A DNA stretch of 64,000 nucleotides from Seminavis robusta (lineage: Eukaryota; Bacillariophyta; Bacillariophyceae; Naviculales; Naviculaceae): NCBI GenBank assembly GCA_903772945.1, contig CAICTM010000376.1, positions 1-64,000 of the forward strand, in the 5' to 3' direction. Below the pieces are notes generated by a model. The model made no database searches. It was not told the origin of the DNA and saw only the letters and a program-made list of their open reading frames with translations. Positions 29,994-38,271 of this stretch are shown here, piece after piece; the stretch's first letter is position 1; every line of letters starts with the position of its first letter. A program made the translations under genes and the position numbers.

Positions 29994-30085
29994 AACCCAA
30001 CAACCAAGATTTCCTCTCTGGTATACATGTAGCTTGCCTTCCTTTTTTTACCCTGCTGTCACCATTATCAATCTGCTTGTTGACC

Positions 30086-30931
30086 ATGGCGGCCAGAGCA
30101 GAGAATAATGATGGGACCTACGATTACTCAGAGTCGATGAAGCTGTCTCCGGAAGAAAAGGCTCGAGCGATAGGCATTCGAGCGGCGATCCGAGAGGACG
30201 GCCGACTCAAAGACTCAAAGATATCGGATTTTCTTTGTGTTCAGTATGCCTTGACCGCCAAGCCAGAGGAATGCTTGGAACGAATCTGTGATAAGGCATT
30301 TCTGCTACAGAGCTTTCGTAAGGAGTACAAGATTTGTGGCAGTGTGGAAGAAGGCATCGAACTGGTGAATCAATACTCCTTGCAACACCCCGGCAATTGG
30401 CTGGCGACAGAATACATACCCTTCCAAAAGAACTATTTGGTAGTCCAAGACCTGGCTACCTTTCTACCATCCGAGCAGGTCAAGACGGACGAGCACAAAC
30501 GGATATTCCTCGGCGCAGTTTACTACCAGTGGAATAGTCAGTTCCCAGACTTTCAAGCCATTCGGGAAGGTTTCTCCCAGCTTATTGAATGCGAGGGAAC
30601 GAACTGTTCCTTTTTGGATCCGGAACTGACCGAGATTGCCTTTGAGCATTTTTTCAAGGGTTACCCACTCAAGCCAAGGGAGGTCGTCTTTCTCAATGCT
30701 CCCGGAATAGTCAACGTTTGGTGCGGATTATGGAAACGCTTCCTTCCAACCCATGAACACAACAAATACCATTTGGGCCTTCAGCTGGAGGGAATGGAAG
30801 GACGACGAATAGATGTCTTGTACAAGTGTCCCAACGAGGAAGAGGCAAGACAGAGAATGGTCCGGAATACAGGGAGATTTTTGCGACTGCGACATCGAAA
30901 CGAAGAGCGGTTCCACCTTGCATCATCATGA
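30086..30931 (+). CDS. CRAL-TRIO (Sec14-like) lipid-binding domain protein, 281 aa
   Basis: It probably binds and moves phosphatidylinositol or another lipid in the cytosol. I start at the ATG at 30086 (ACCATGG context, MAARAENNDG) rather than the upstream TTG. The N-terminal 100 residues are helical and resemble a CRAL-TRIO N-domain (SDFLCVQYALTAKPEECLER, then FLLQSFRKEYKICGSVEEG). The binding domain follows, with YLVVQDLATFLPSE, FLGAVYYQWNSQFPDFQAIR, and near residue 200 the signature block VVFLNAPGIVNVWCGLWKRF, which matches the (F)xNxP...W..(KPF) pattern of Sec14 proteins. It is a single exon with unrelated repeats on both sides. Confidence 0.7.
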   Translation: MAARAENNDGTYDYSESMKLSPEEKARAIGIRAAIREDGRLKDSKISDFLCVQYALTAKPEECLERICDKAFLLQSFRKEYKICGSVEEGIELVNQYSLQHPGNWLATEYIPFQKNYLVVQDLATFLPSEQVKTDEHKRIFLGAVYYQWNSQFPDFQAIREGFSQLIECEGTNCSFLDPELTEIAFEHFFKGYPLKPREVVFLNAPGIVNVWCGLWKRFLPTHEHNKYHLGLQLEGMEGRRIDVLYKCPNEEEARQRMVRNTGRFLRLRHRNEERFHLASS

Positions 30932-31646
30932 GGCAAAATTCAAAGACTTGTTGGACAGTAGGACTGCCACTCATGCGACGTGACCTTCCGAGAGGCTGAA
31001 TCGCTTGGAACGAAACATCAGCTTTTGGCGGGACGCTTTCCATTGCAATTTTACATTTTTGAAGCTAGCTATATAGGCCGTGTTCGCCCGGTTGGATCAT
31101 TGCTATTCACCATCAGCTCCCAGGCGTAGTTTACTAGAAAGCATACAATGACATTAGTCGTGCAGTCGACGTAGCACCGTCGCAACGAGGGGGCAACAGA
31201 GTTGAGTCGAGAAAAACCGAAGCACCGCCTATCAATGAAGGGCTACGCGATGGAATTTGCCACGGTTGGACTGCGATTTCCTTTGGAAAGCAAATGGAAA
31301 CCACAGAGAACCTCGTGTGTCTGAGCAAAAACACAGGAGCTGCAACGTCGCACAAGGAGTGATGCATCAGTTTGGCAGCACTCTACCACACGATCGTCCA
31401 AAGACAATCGCAGCGTTCGGTTGCAGGTCTCGAATGGCTGCAAGATCGCCTTGAATGCTGCTATGCATTGAATGAAAGGGCCTGCTATTTTTGTCTTTGA
31501 AACTTGGACGAATTTCTGGTACCGCTCATGGGTTCTGCAAACAAAGACGATGCACACGAAGACCCCACCACCAACAAAGTCCAGTGCTTACGCTGTACCT
31601 GTACCAACATCCTGAAATCGAGTCTTCAAGTCCTTCCCACACATTC
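30932..31646. other. Intergenic stretch before the first tRNA-like cluster
   Basis: Short ORFs on both strands overlap one another and match nothing I know. AT content is moderate. I see no gene, repeat or clear signal. Confidence 0.3.
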
Positions 31647-31705
31647 ACCCATATATTCTACCCGGCTCTCATCCAGAAGGCCTGGGTTCAATTTCCAGTA
31701 TGGGT
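31647..31705 (+). pseudogene. tRNA-Glu-like fragment (CTC), D-arm mostly deleted
   Basis: The acceptor halves ACCCATA and TATGGGT pair perfectly, and the anticodon loop CTCTCAT would read CTC (Glu). The T-arm CTGGG-TTCAATT-TCCAG pairs with one mismatch. About 12 bases of the D-arm are missing compared with the complete tRNA-Glu at 36572-36642. This is probably a degenerate paralogue. Confidence 0.6.
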
Positions 31706-31709
31706 TCTC

Positions 31710-31785
31710 ACGGTTTGGTAGCTCATATGTAGGCACGGGAAGAGATATTCCAGATCTAAAGCATGTTGGTGAAGTCCTGGCTTGG
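31710..31785 (+). pseudogene. Remnant of a tRNA-Trp-like gene
   Basis: The stretch TTTGGTAGCTCATATGTAGG to GAAGTCCTGGCTTGGTTGTC aligns with the Trp-like tRNA at 36652-36723 and its 3' flank. The D-arm is recognisable but the anticodon and T-arms no longer pair. It keeps the same position between the Glu-like and Leu-like copies as in the second cluster. Confidence 0.45.
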
Positions 31786-31801
31786 TTGTCCAAGCAACTT
31801 T

Positions 31802-31872
31802 GATACTGTGGCCAAGTGGTCTAAGGCACAATGTTCAGGGCACTGTGAATATTCAGGGGTCTCGGATTCACC
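31802..31872 (+). pseudogene. tRNA-Leu-like (CAG), 3' end lost
   Basis: It starts GATACTGTGGCCAAGTGGTC with a typical class II D-arm (GGCCAAGTGGTCTAAGGC). The anticodon loop TTCAGGG gives CAG (31836-31838), and the stem CAATG/CACTG has one mismatch. The acceptor 3' half CAGTATC found in the paralogue at 36748-36813 is missing. Confidence 0.5.
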
Positions 31873-31874
31873 TT

Positions 31875-31946
31875 GGTATGGCAGCTCAATTCGTAGAGCA
31901 TCTGGTTGCCAATCAGATCATTGTGACTTCAAGTCATATCACTCCC
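31875..31946 (+). pseudogene. tRNA-Gly-like (GCC), degenerate
   Basis: A D-arm GCTC-AATTCGTA-GAGC and an anticodon arm TCTGG-TTGCCAA-TCAGA are well formed, giving GCC at 31908-31910. The T-arm is weak and the acceptor ends do not pair, so it is probably not functional. Confidence 0.45.
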
Positions 31947-31967
31947 CACCCAATGGTTGGTTCCCTC

Positions 31968-32033
31968 TTGGGCATTGTGCTCAGGCCCCAAACCTGAATG
32001 CAGGGCTAGGGGTTCAACCAACCCTATGCTGGA
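31968..32033 (+). pseudogene. tRNA-Gln-like fragment (CTG)
   Basis: The 3' half (CCTGAATGCAGGG, then GGGGTTCAACCAACCCTATG and CTGGA) aligns with the two Gln tRNAs at 36820 and 37061. The 5' half is rearranged (GGCATTGTGCTCAGG). It is a relic in the same order as in the second cluster. Confidence 0.45.
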
Positions 32034-32241
32034 TCCCTGGTACCGGTACCGGTACGCTTGACTTGGTACCTGGTATTAATAGTGCAATGCACCGCCCCTG
32101 GCACCTTCAAAGCCAGCAAAGATGCGCGTTACTGCAAGATTGGACGTGTTACGAGCCCTCTTGAGCAATTTTGGAACTCGGCTCCGCCACCACCAACCCT
32201 CGGTCACGGCCAAGAAGTCAAATGACATTGTAATAGGCAGC

Positions 32242-34951
32242 ATGGAAGGAAGAGAACATTCAGAGCAGGATGGAGTCCATGGTGGTGATGGAAATTATGG
32301 AACCAACTCCGGGCAACGAGAAGAAATTGATGCAGAAAGTCTCGGCACGAGAGCCGAAAGGGAAGTCATGAAAATCGTTGCGGAACCAGCCAATAACGCC
32401 CTGACAGAACGGCTAGAACGAGACAACCTCGAGCAAAAACATGGAAACCGCGAAGAGCTCATTCAAATGGCAATAGACTTTAATGAAGTTAACAAAGCAG
32501 AAAAGTGTGCCAAGGTGGCAAGCACTCCTAGATACGCAAGCGAAACAAAGAACACAACAACCCAGCCATCACTCATTCAAATGGCAGTTGACATAAACGA
32601 AGCTGCCGCAACAGAAAAATGTGCCGCAAAGGTGGCAAGAAATCCTAGATATGCGTCGACCCTGTGCGAGATGGATTTCTTTCGTGGAGGAAACAAACGG
32701 GACACAGCGGCACAGACCTCACGAGACACAGCAGCAGCACAGACGTCAAGTAGTCAAAGAGAACCAGACGCCACAGTGGCAAACCCACCCTCTGTGCAGA
32801 GACAACAACAACAACAGCCAACCAGACCAGGAGCCTATGGGAGTGCTCCGGGGGAAGCACTGCAACGAGCTACTACACTTCGTTTCTCTCTTGTGGGGAA
32901 CTACGGGGAGCCACTCTCGATTATGACAGATCCAAGCACCGATTCATTCACAGCACAAAGTCACAACCACAATTCCAACTACAATGTCACTACTACTACT
33001 ACTACAATCAGTGGGCGGCAACTGGCAGTTGCCAGTCTTGTTCTTGATGATCCCAGTGGAGACCTAATAAGGCCTAACGCAGATCCGGTGGATATTGCCA
33101 GGATTCAGGAAAGACAACGAAAGAAGAAACGGCAGAAAATATTATTCATTGGATTTCTGGTCATGGTGGTTATTGCCGCTGCCATTATTGTTGGTACGGT
33201 GGTCGGGACACGAAAACGACGAAAGGAAACAGCCGCCGCCACAGTCCCAACAACATTGGCACCAACCCCTACCAATAATTCTGTTTGGACCTGGGACTTG
33301 CCTTTTCCAATCTCCAACACCACTATGCATGTCTTAATCCAGGACCCTTTTGGCAATGAGACGGCAGTATCAAAAGCCTACCTTTGGGTTCTCCAAGATC
33401 CATACCGGCAAAACTATTCGGAGCAAAGACTTCTGCAGCGATTTGTCATGGCAGTATTCTACTTTTCCACAATTGGCGAAGAGTGGATACATCAGGGTGG
33501 AGGCACAGTGACTATTGCAGCAGAAGCCCAAGACGGCAACGGGGGTAGCCCCCCACGAGGGAACAGTACCGCTGGCAGGCCACCACAAGGAAACAGCACC
33601 GGTAGTAGACCGCCAGGAGGGAACAGCAACAATGGCGGACAAGGTGGGGGCAGAATGTTATGCGCACGGCAAACGATGCAGGACGTAATACCCAGAGTGC
33701 TTCAACAAGGTACATCAACTCAACCTGGCATCACTTGGATAAACATTACGTCAGAGAGATGGCTGTCGTACAGCAATTCAAGCTCAGAGTGTGACTGGTA
33801 CTCAACAGAAATCGTTAGAGGACATGAGGCTTGCAATGGAAACAATAGTTTGACGTTCCTTGGTATCAAGCAAAACAACATTCAGGGTTCGCTGCCTGGG
33901 GAGCTGGGGTTACTAACATCCTTAGAAATTCTTGACATATCTCGAAACTCGATTGGTGACACAATCCCAACAGAGATCTTTGCTCTGTCGAAACTTTGGG
34001 TGTTCACGTTGTACCAAAATCAAGTGAGTGCCAGCGTGATTGTGTTCATCCCTTCCACCTACAATCTGATACTCACAGTTTCTCTTCAATCAATAGTTAC
34101 AAGGAACGGTTCCGTCTGAAATTGGTCTCCTCTCAGACACACTAGAAAACCTTTCATTACGTAACAATGTACTAACAGGTCAGTTGTGCAACAGTTATGG
34201 CTCCAGCGATGGATACAAATGGAATTTCTCACTTTTATTTCTTGCATATTCAGGGACATTGCCCCAAGAACTCTTCATGCTATCCAACCTCAAACACCTT
34301 GGACTTAGTTCCAATCGTCTTATGGGATCACTTCCCAGTGATATTGGCTTTCGCTTGCCAAAACTAAGCATCCTAGACTTCAGCAGAAGTCTATTCGGTG
34401 GAACCTTACCGTCTTCAATAGGCCTCTTGACTGCGATAAGGGATCTTGGGTTCCATAACACTGGAGTCTCTGGTACCCTCCCCACAGAGCTCGGTGGGTG
34501 TGCAAACCTGGAAAGGTTGCTTGGACAGGAAAGTAACTTTTATGGAACTTTACCGTCAGAGTTGGGGATGCTAACTAGCCTACAGGTAGGCACCTATGAG
34601 GATCCAATTGTGCTCGCATAAACTCTTGGATCTCAACAGCTTGTTGCCTCTTGGATCTGCTCTGTTAGACAATCAATGTGCAAGGAAACCCAGGATTGAT
34701 TGGAAATATCCCCTTTGAATTTACATTATTGAACAGGACGCTTCAAGCTTTTAAAATTGGTGGTAAGAAGCACCCTATGTGGTCCTGTTCAGCAGTCTGC
34801 TGTCTTCTGACCGCCACATGCTCAACCCTCTATGTTTCTAGGAACCTCCATTACTGGAACTATTCCACAGGATATGTGTGGGATCAATCATCTTAGCTTT
34901 GATTGCTCTGAATCCCTGTGTGGCTGTGATTGCGCTTGCCCAGAGGCTTAG
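32242..34951 (+). CDS. LRR type II membrane protein, five exons, 799 aa
   Basis: It is probably a cell-surface LRR protein. Exons: 32242-34023, 34097-34178, 34254-34585, 34669-34762, 34842-34951; all introns are GT-AG and 73-83 bp. The spliced length is 2400 nt, an exact multiple of 3. The start MEGREHSEQD is shared with the paralogue at 58970-61827. A cytoplasmic tail of about 295 residues holds two copies of an LIQMA(V/I)DxNE motif. A membrane span follows (ILFIGFLVMVVIAAAIIVGT, about 300-322), then a pre-LRR region with Pro/Gly/Asn-rich repeats. LRRs run from about residue 536 (LGLLTSLEILDISRNSIGDT). A Cys-rich end (CSESLCGCDCACPEA) closes the fold. Confidence 0.85.
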
Positions 34952-35094
34952 AATTACCAGTACAAATAAAATGCAATAAAAGCAGTTAGATCGATGCAGA
35001 TCGTCCATTCGATCCCATGCAACGATGGAAGCTTTGATCCCAAGATTTTCTCTCTTTCTCTCATCACGATCAATTGCTTTGTGGCTTCTCGGCT
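34952..35094. other. 3' flank of the LRR gene and junction to an LRR fragment
   Basis: About 60 bp (34981-35042, AGCAGTTAGATCGATGCAGA to GGAAGCTTTGATCCCAAG) resemble the 3' flank of the paralogous LRR gene near 58887-58950 on the other strand. Similarity stops at 35042, where unrelated sequence begins. Confidence 0.45.
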
Positions 35095-35997
35095 CTGGAT
35101 CCTCATGCGGCATTGACAGGAGCGAGACTACTGAGAGCGTCCGAATGTACCTGGTTCTCCAGTTCGTCATCAATGATGAAGGAACCATGCAACGGGAATC
35201 AAACCCTAGAGAACTTGGAGCTTCTGGGAAACGGGTTGGCTGGAACACTCCCAGAGGAGTTGGGACTTTTGACATCACTCAAGTACATCAGGCTGGGCAA
35301 AGACAATAATGGAGGGACTATCATTAGTCAGTTCGGTTCCTTGCCCAAGCTTTGGGGTCTTCACTTGGTTGGCTCTCATCTCAGTGGCACCATACCATCT
35401 GAGCTAGGGTCACTCTCCAATACACTCAAAGGTTTTGCTGTGCAGGGAAATTTCCTATCAGGGTCCTTGCCAAGTGAGTTGTGGCAACTAAGGGAATTGA
35501 AAGAGCTGAGAATTGGCAACAACCCACTGGAACTGTCCATTCAAAATGACGTGCACAAGTACATGCCGAAATTTCGAGTTATATATGCTGCAAGGCTCAC
35601 AACGTTGGATGGTTCCCTGCCAACAACATTGGGTCTGCTAACGGGGTTGAGTCACTTTAACATTGAGGAGAATGTTGTTACGGGACCACTCCCGAGTGAG
35701 TTGGCAACCTTGACAAGTTTGGGAAGCATCATTGCCAAAATCAACCAGCTGACGGGTTCTTTGCCTTCCGAGTATGGTCTTTTCCGAAGCTTTGCGTCAC
35801 TAGACCTGCGAGGAAACATGGGTATGGTTGGTCCGTTTCCTCCACAACTGGCAAATCTGAATGAGAGTTTGGAACTATTGGACTTGGAAGACACTTCAAT
35901 TACTGGCAACATTCCAAAGAAGCTTTGTGAGCTTGAATCTCTCAATTTTGCATGTCCACCCATGTGTGGTTGTGGCTGTCCATGTTCGGAATTGTAG
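35095..35997 (+). pseudogene. 5'-truncated LRR gene fragment, about 300 codons
   Basis: The open frame has no ATG start and lacks the tail and membrane span. It begins within the pre-LRR segment (SECTWFSSSSSMMKEPCNGN, compare SECDWYSTEIVRGHEACNGN in the gene just upstream). It continues with about ten LRRs such as TLENLELLGNGLAGTLPEEL and ESLELLDLEDTSITGNIPKK, and ends in a Cys-rich cap (CPPMCGCGCPCSEL) with a stop at 35997. It sits directly after a complete LRR gene, so it may be the remnant of a tandem duplicate, or a 3' exon of a gene whose 5' part was lost. Confidence 0.7.
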
Positions 35998-36497
35998 GCG
36001 CAGCTTGCCCGTGCCACTGGCTAGAGTACCGGTACCCGTATTCCCACACGAGCTACTAGTGATAGCCTGATTAGTACTGTAGCTAGCTAGCATTTGGTAG
36101 CTTTCAATTTTGCAATTTCTCCTTGTAAAAACTACATATCGTACCGTAGTGAGCCGCCATGGAGCGAATGCGATCGATACTAAGGAAACCCCCGCAACCG
36201 CCAAAATTATGAGGGAAGCAAATATCCAGGTCTAACCTCAAGGAGCACCAGTCCGCGATCGAGTGTCCTCAGAGCAACAGCGGAGGAGCCAAGATGACGA
36301 CCAGCGCGGGATGCGGAAGTTTCGTGACTACCTACAGATTAGGGATAGAGATACCGTACTTTGAGTCACACTTCCCAGACGTGCGTCAATCAGCTCGGTC
36401 GAAAGCTTCCGCATACCAACAGGTGCAGCCAAGGGTTCCTCAACTTAAAGAGGATAACAACCCCAAGATGCACAGCAACAGAGGAAACAACAAAACA
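35998..36497. other. Intergenic stretch before the tRNA cluster
   Basis: It contains a GTACCGGTACCCG word near 36026-36039 and GCTAGCTAGC near 36083-36092. No gene is recognised. A plus-strand frame (36294-36548) runs into the tRNA-like sequences and is not credible. Confidence 0.35.
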
Positions 36498-36568
36498 GGT
36501 GTGGTAGCTCAGTGGCAGAGCAACTTTCGTCAGCTCAGTGAGTCTTAGGTTCCATTCCTTCCCAAACT
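36498..36568 (+). pseudogene. Degenerate tRNA-like sequence at the head of the cluster
   Basis: GGTGTGG-TA-GCTC-AGTGGCA-GAGC looks like a tRNA acceptor and D-arm. The anticodon arm and T-arm do not form good stems, and the 3' acceptor half does not pair. No anticodon can be assigned. Confidence 0.35.
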
Positions 36569-36571
36569 TTC

Positions 36572-36642
36572 ACCCATATATTCCAATGGGCAGGATATCT
36601 GGCTTTCATCCGGAAGATCTGGGTTCGATTCCCAGTATGGGT
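36572..36642 (+). tRNA. tRNA-Glu (TTC)
   Basis: The acceptor ACCCATA/TATGGGT pairs perfectly. The anticodon arm TCTGG-CTTTCAT-CCGGA gives TTC at 36605-36607, and the T-arm CTGGG-TTCGATT-CCCAG is perfect. The sequence resembles eukaryotic tRNA-Glu (CCCATAT start, TATGGG end). No intron. Confidence 0.8.
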
Positions 36643-36651
36643 TCCTCACAT

Positions 36652-36723
36652 GGCTTGGTAGCTCAATAGGAAGAGCATCAGATACCAGATATGAAGAGTG
36701 TCGGTTCGAACCCGGCTCAAGTC
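36652..36723 (+). tRNA. tRNA-Trp-like (CCA), imperfect
   Basis: The acceptor GGCTTGG pairs with TCAAGTC using G-T wobbles. The D-arm GCTC/GAGC and the T-arm GTCGG-TTCGAAC-CCGGC are good. The anticodon loop TACCAGA gives CCA (36685-36687), but base 33 is A instead of T and the stem has one mismatch. It may be a pseudogene or carry a read error. Confidence 0.5.
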
Positions 36724-36747
36724 CTAGCTTGGTCATCCAAGCAAACT

Positions 36748-36813
36748 GATACTGTGGCCGAGTGGACAATGTTCAGGGCATTGTATTCAGGTGATTCGAA
36801 TCCCCTCAGTATC
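36748..36813 (+). tRNA. tRNA-Leu-like (CAG), short variable arm
   Basis: The acceptor GATACTG/CAGTATC is perfect, the anticodon arm CAATG-TTCAGGG-CATTG is perfect, and the anticodon CAG is at 36774-36776. The D-arm reads GGCCGAGTGG. The T-stem pairs poorly and the long class II variable arm is absent, so bases may be missing. Confidence 0.5.
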
Positions 36814-36819
36814 ACTTCT

Positions 36820-36889
36820 TCCAGCATGGTCTAATGGTAGGACACTGCACTCTGAATGCAGGAGTTAGGCTTCAATTCCTTGTGCTGGA
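36820..36889 (+). tRNA. tRNA-Gln-like (CTG)
   Basis: The acceptor TCCAGCA/TGCTGGA is perfect. The anticodon arm CTGCA-CTCTGAA-TGCAG gives CTG (36852-36854). The T-stem TAGGC/CCTTG has a mismatch at the 53-61 pair that the TTG copy at 37061 does not have. Confidence 0.6.
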
Positions 36890-36895
36890 ATCCTT

Positions 36896-36966
36896 GGTAT
36901 GGTAGCTCAATGGTGGAGCATCAGGCCTCGGACCTGAAGGGTGCAGGTTCAATTCCTGCCCATACT
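36896..36966 (+). tRNA. tRNA-Arg-like (TCG)
   Basis: The acceptor GGTATGG/CCATACT pairs with one wobble. The anticodon arm TCAGG-CCTCGGA-CCTGA gives TCG (36928-36930) with C in place of the usual T33. The T-arm GCAGG-TTCAATT-CCTGC is perfect. Confidence 0.6.
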
Positions 36967-36979
36967 TCCTCGCAAAACT

Positions 36980-37051
36980 GATATGGTAGCTCAGAAGGCA
37001 GAGCATCCGATTACGAATCTGAAAGTCACGAGTTCAAGTCTCATCCATATC
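36980..37051 (+). tRNA. tRNA-Arg (ACG)
   Basis: The acceptor GATATGG/CCATATC is perfect and the D-arm is GCTC/GAGC. The anticodon arm TCCGA-TTACGAA-TCTGA gives ACG at 37013-37015 with one mismatch. The T-arm ACGAG-TTCAAGT-CTCAT has one mismatch. Confidence 0.65.
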
Positions 37052-37060
37052 TTCACTTCC

Positions 37061-37130
37061 TCCAGCATGGTCTAATGGTAGGACACTGCACTTTGAATGC
37101 AGGGGTCAGGGTTCAATCCCCTGTGCTGGA
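37061..37130 (+). tRNA. tRNA-Gln (TTG)
   Basis: All arms are well formed: acceptor TCCAGCA/TGCTGGA, anticodon arm CTGCA-CTTTGAA-TGCAG with TTG at 37093-37095, and T-arm CAGGG-TTCAATC-CCCTG. This is the best-formed member of the cluster. Confidence 0.8.
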
Positions 37131-37169
37131 TCATAACAATAGGCATCCTTTGAAAATGCCCATCCTGCT

Positions 37170-37689
37170 GGAAGATGGCGAGATTTGGTTGCACGACTGA
37201 ATCGTCCCTTAACTAAGGGACAATTTTCATAATAAAGGACGATTTAAGGGACGATTCACTGTAAGGGACGATTTAGGGGACGATTTTGTTAAGGGACGAT
37301 TTAGGGGACGATTTACTTAAGGGACGATGGTAGGGACGATTCACGACTGTCTCCGAGATTTAAAGGACGATTTTGGACTTAAGGGACGATAGAGGGACGT
37401 TTTCAAATCGTCCCTTATTTAACGCGTAGATCCCGTAGAAAACTAAGGGATGGTTTTGGACTGTCCCCTATATTTAAGAGTCGATTGTGGATATAAGGGA
37501 CAGTGTTGGGATGATTTAGGGGACGATTGGAATCGTCCCTTAAATCGTCCCTTAAAAGGAACGATTTAGGGGGCGATTTTCAGCTTAAGGGACGATTTAG
37601 GGGACGATTTGAGATATAAGGGACGATTAAAGGGACGATTGTGATTTAAGGGACGATTCATCCAAGACTAAATTTTCTCGCCATCTTCC
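37170..37689. mobile_element. Foldback/MITE-like element, about 520 bp, with internal GGGACGAT repeats
   Basis: Perfect 14-bp inverted ends GGAAGATGGCGAGA (37170-37183) and TCTCGCCATCTTCC (37676-37689) enclose more than fifteen copies of TTAAGGGACGAT or TTAGGGGACGATTT in plus orientation. A few inverted AATCGTCCCTTAA words allow hairpins. No open frame is present. A target-site duplication is not obvious. Confidence 0.65.
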
Positions 37690-37739
37690 TGGGAATGAGT
37701 GGGGTGTGCTTTACTCGGGACGGCACTTTTCATTTAAAT

Positions 37740-37888
37740 TTTCGAAGCTTCATCGATGGAAGATTGATTCGATTGAATGAATCAAATGATGAATCGAATC
37801 GATTTGACGCATCAATCGAAATCTTCGCTTCATTTTTTCCGGGCAACCTAGCAACCCCTCACCACAGTCGCGTTGTCCCCTCTAACCC
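37740..37888. repeat. Upstream flank of the TPR gene, copy 1 (also at 43849 and 50228)
   Basis: GAAGCTTCATCGATGGAAGA and the following ATGAATCGAATCGATTTGAC, GCATC and CTTCGCTTCA words occur here, at 43849-44090 and at 50228-50471. The tail GCGTTGTCCCCTCTAACCCA precedes the TPR gene in copies 1 and 2. The ATCGAAT-rich core can fold back. Confidence 0.6.
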
Positions 37889-38217
37889 ATAGTAACTTCC
37901 CGCCATCTCTGTATGCGTGGCTCTCGTGTCCCTGCTGGCACAATGAGCTACCGTCGTTCTCTCTGGGATGCCGATGGTGCACTTGCACTCTTCCGCTAAT
38001 TTTGCTCCCTTGTCCTTCCTGGTTTTCCTCCATGCACCCCCCTTCCCTGCCCCCCCTTGTTTTGCCCTGCTCGCGTCCCCCGTCCTCATTGCTCTCCCCG
38101 TTTGCCCACCACAACAGCCAGCCACCCACCACCGCAGCCACTGCTTTGCCTGGCCTCGCCCCCCTCACTCCTTAACGTATCTATTTAGTATTTATTTGTC
38201 ATCATAGTAACTTCCCG
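37888..38217. mobile_element. Insertion of about 315 bp flanked by 15-bp direct repeats
   Basis: CATAGTAACTTCCCG occurs at 37888-37902 and 38203-38217. The intact TPR locus at 50.7 kb has no such insertion between the same flanks. The inserted sequence is pyrimidine-rich on the plus strand (CTCCATGCACCCCCCTTCCC) and has no ORF that I trust. A 15-bp target duplication fits target-primed retroposition (SINE or processed RNA), but I see no clear poly-A or tRNA-type promoter. Confidence 0.5.
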
Positions 38218-38271
38218 TTGCAACAGCTCCCTGACCGACCTCCTAGTCCATTGTCACTGGTCACTGAACCC

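Noticed and set aside
36294-36548. 84-codon ORF running into the tRNA cluster
   Set aside because: It overlaps tRNA-like sequence and shows no domain.
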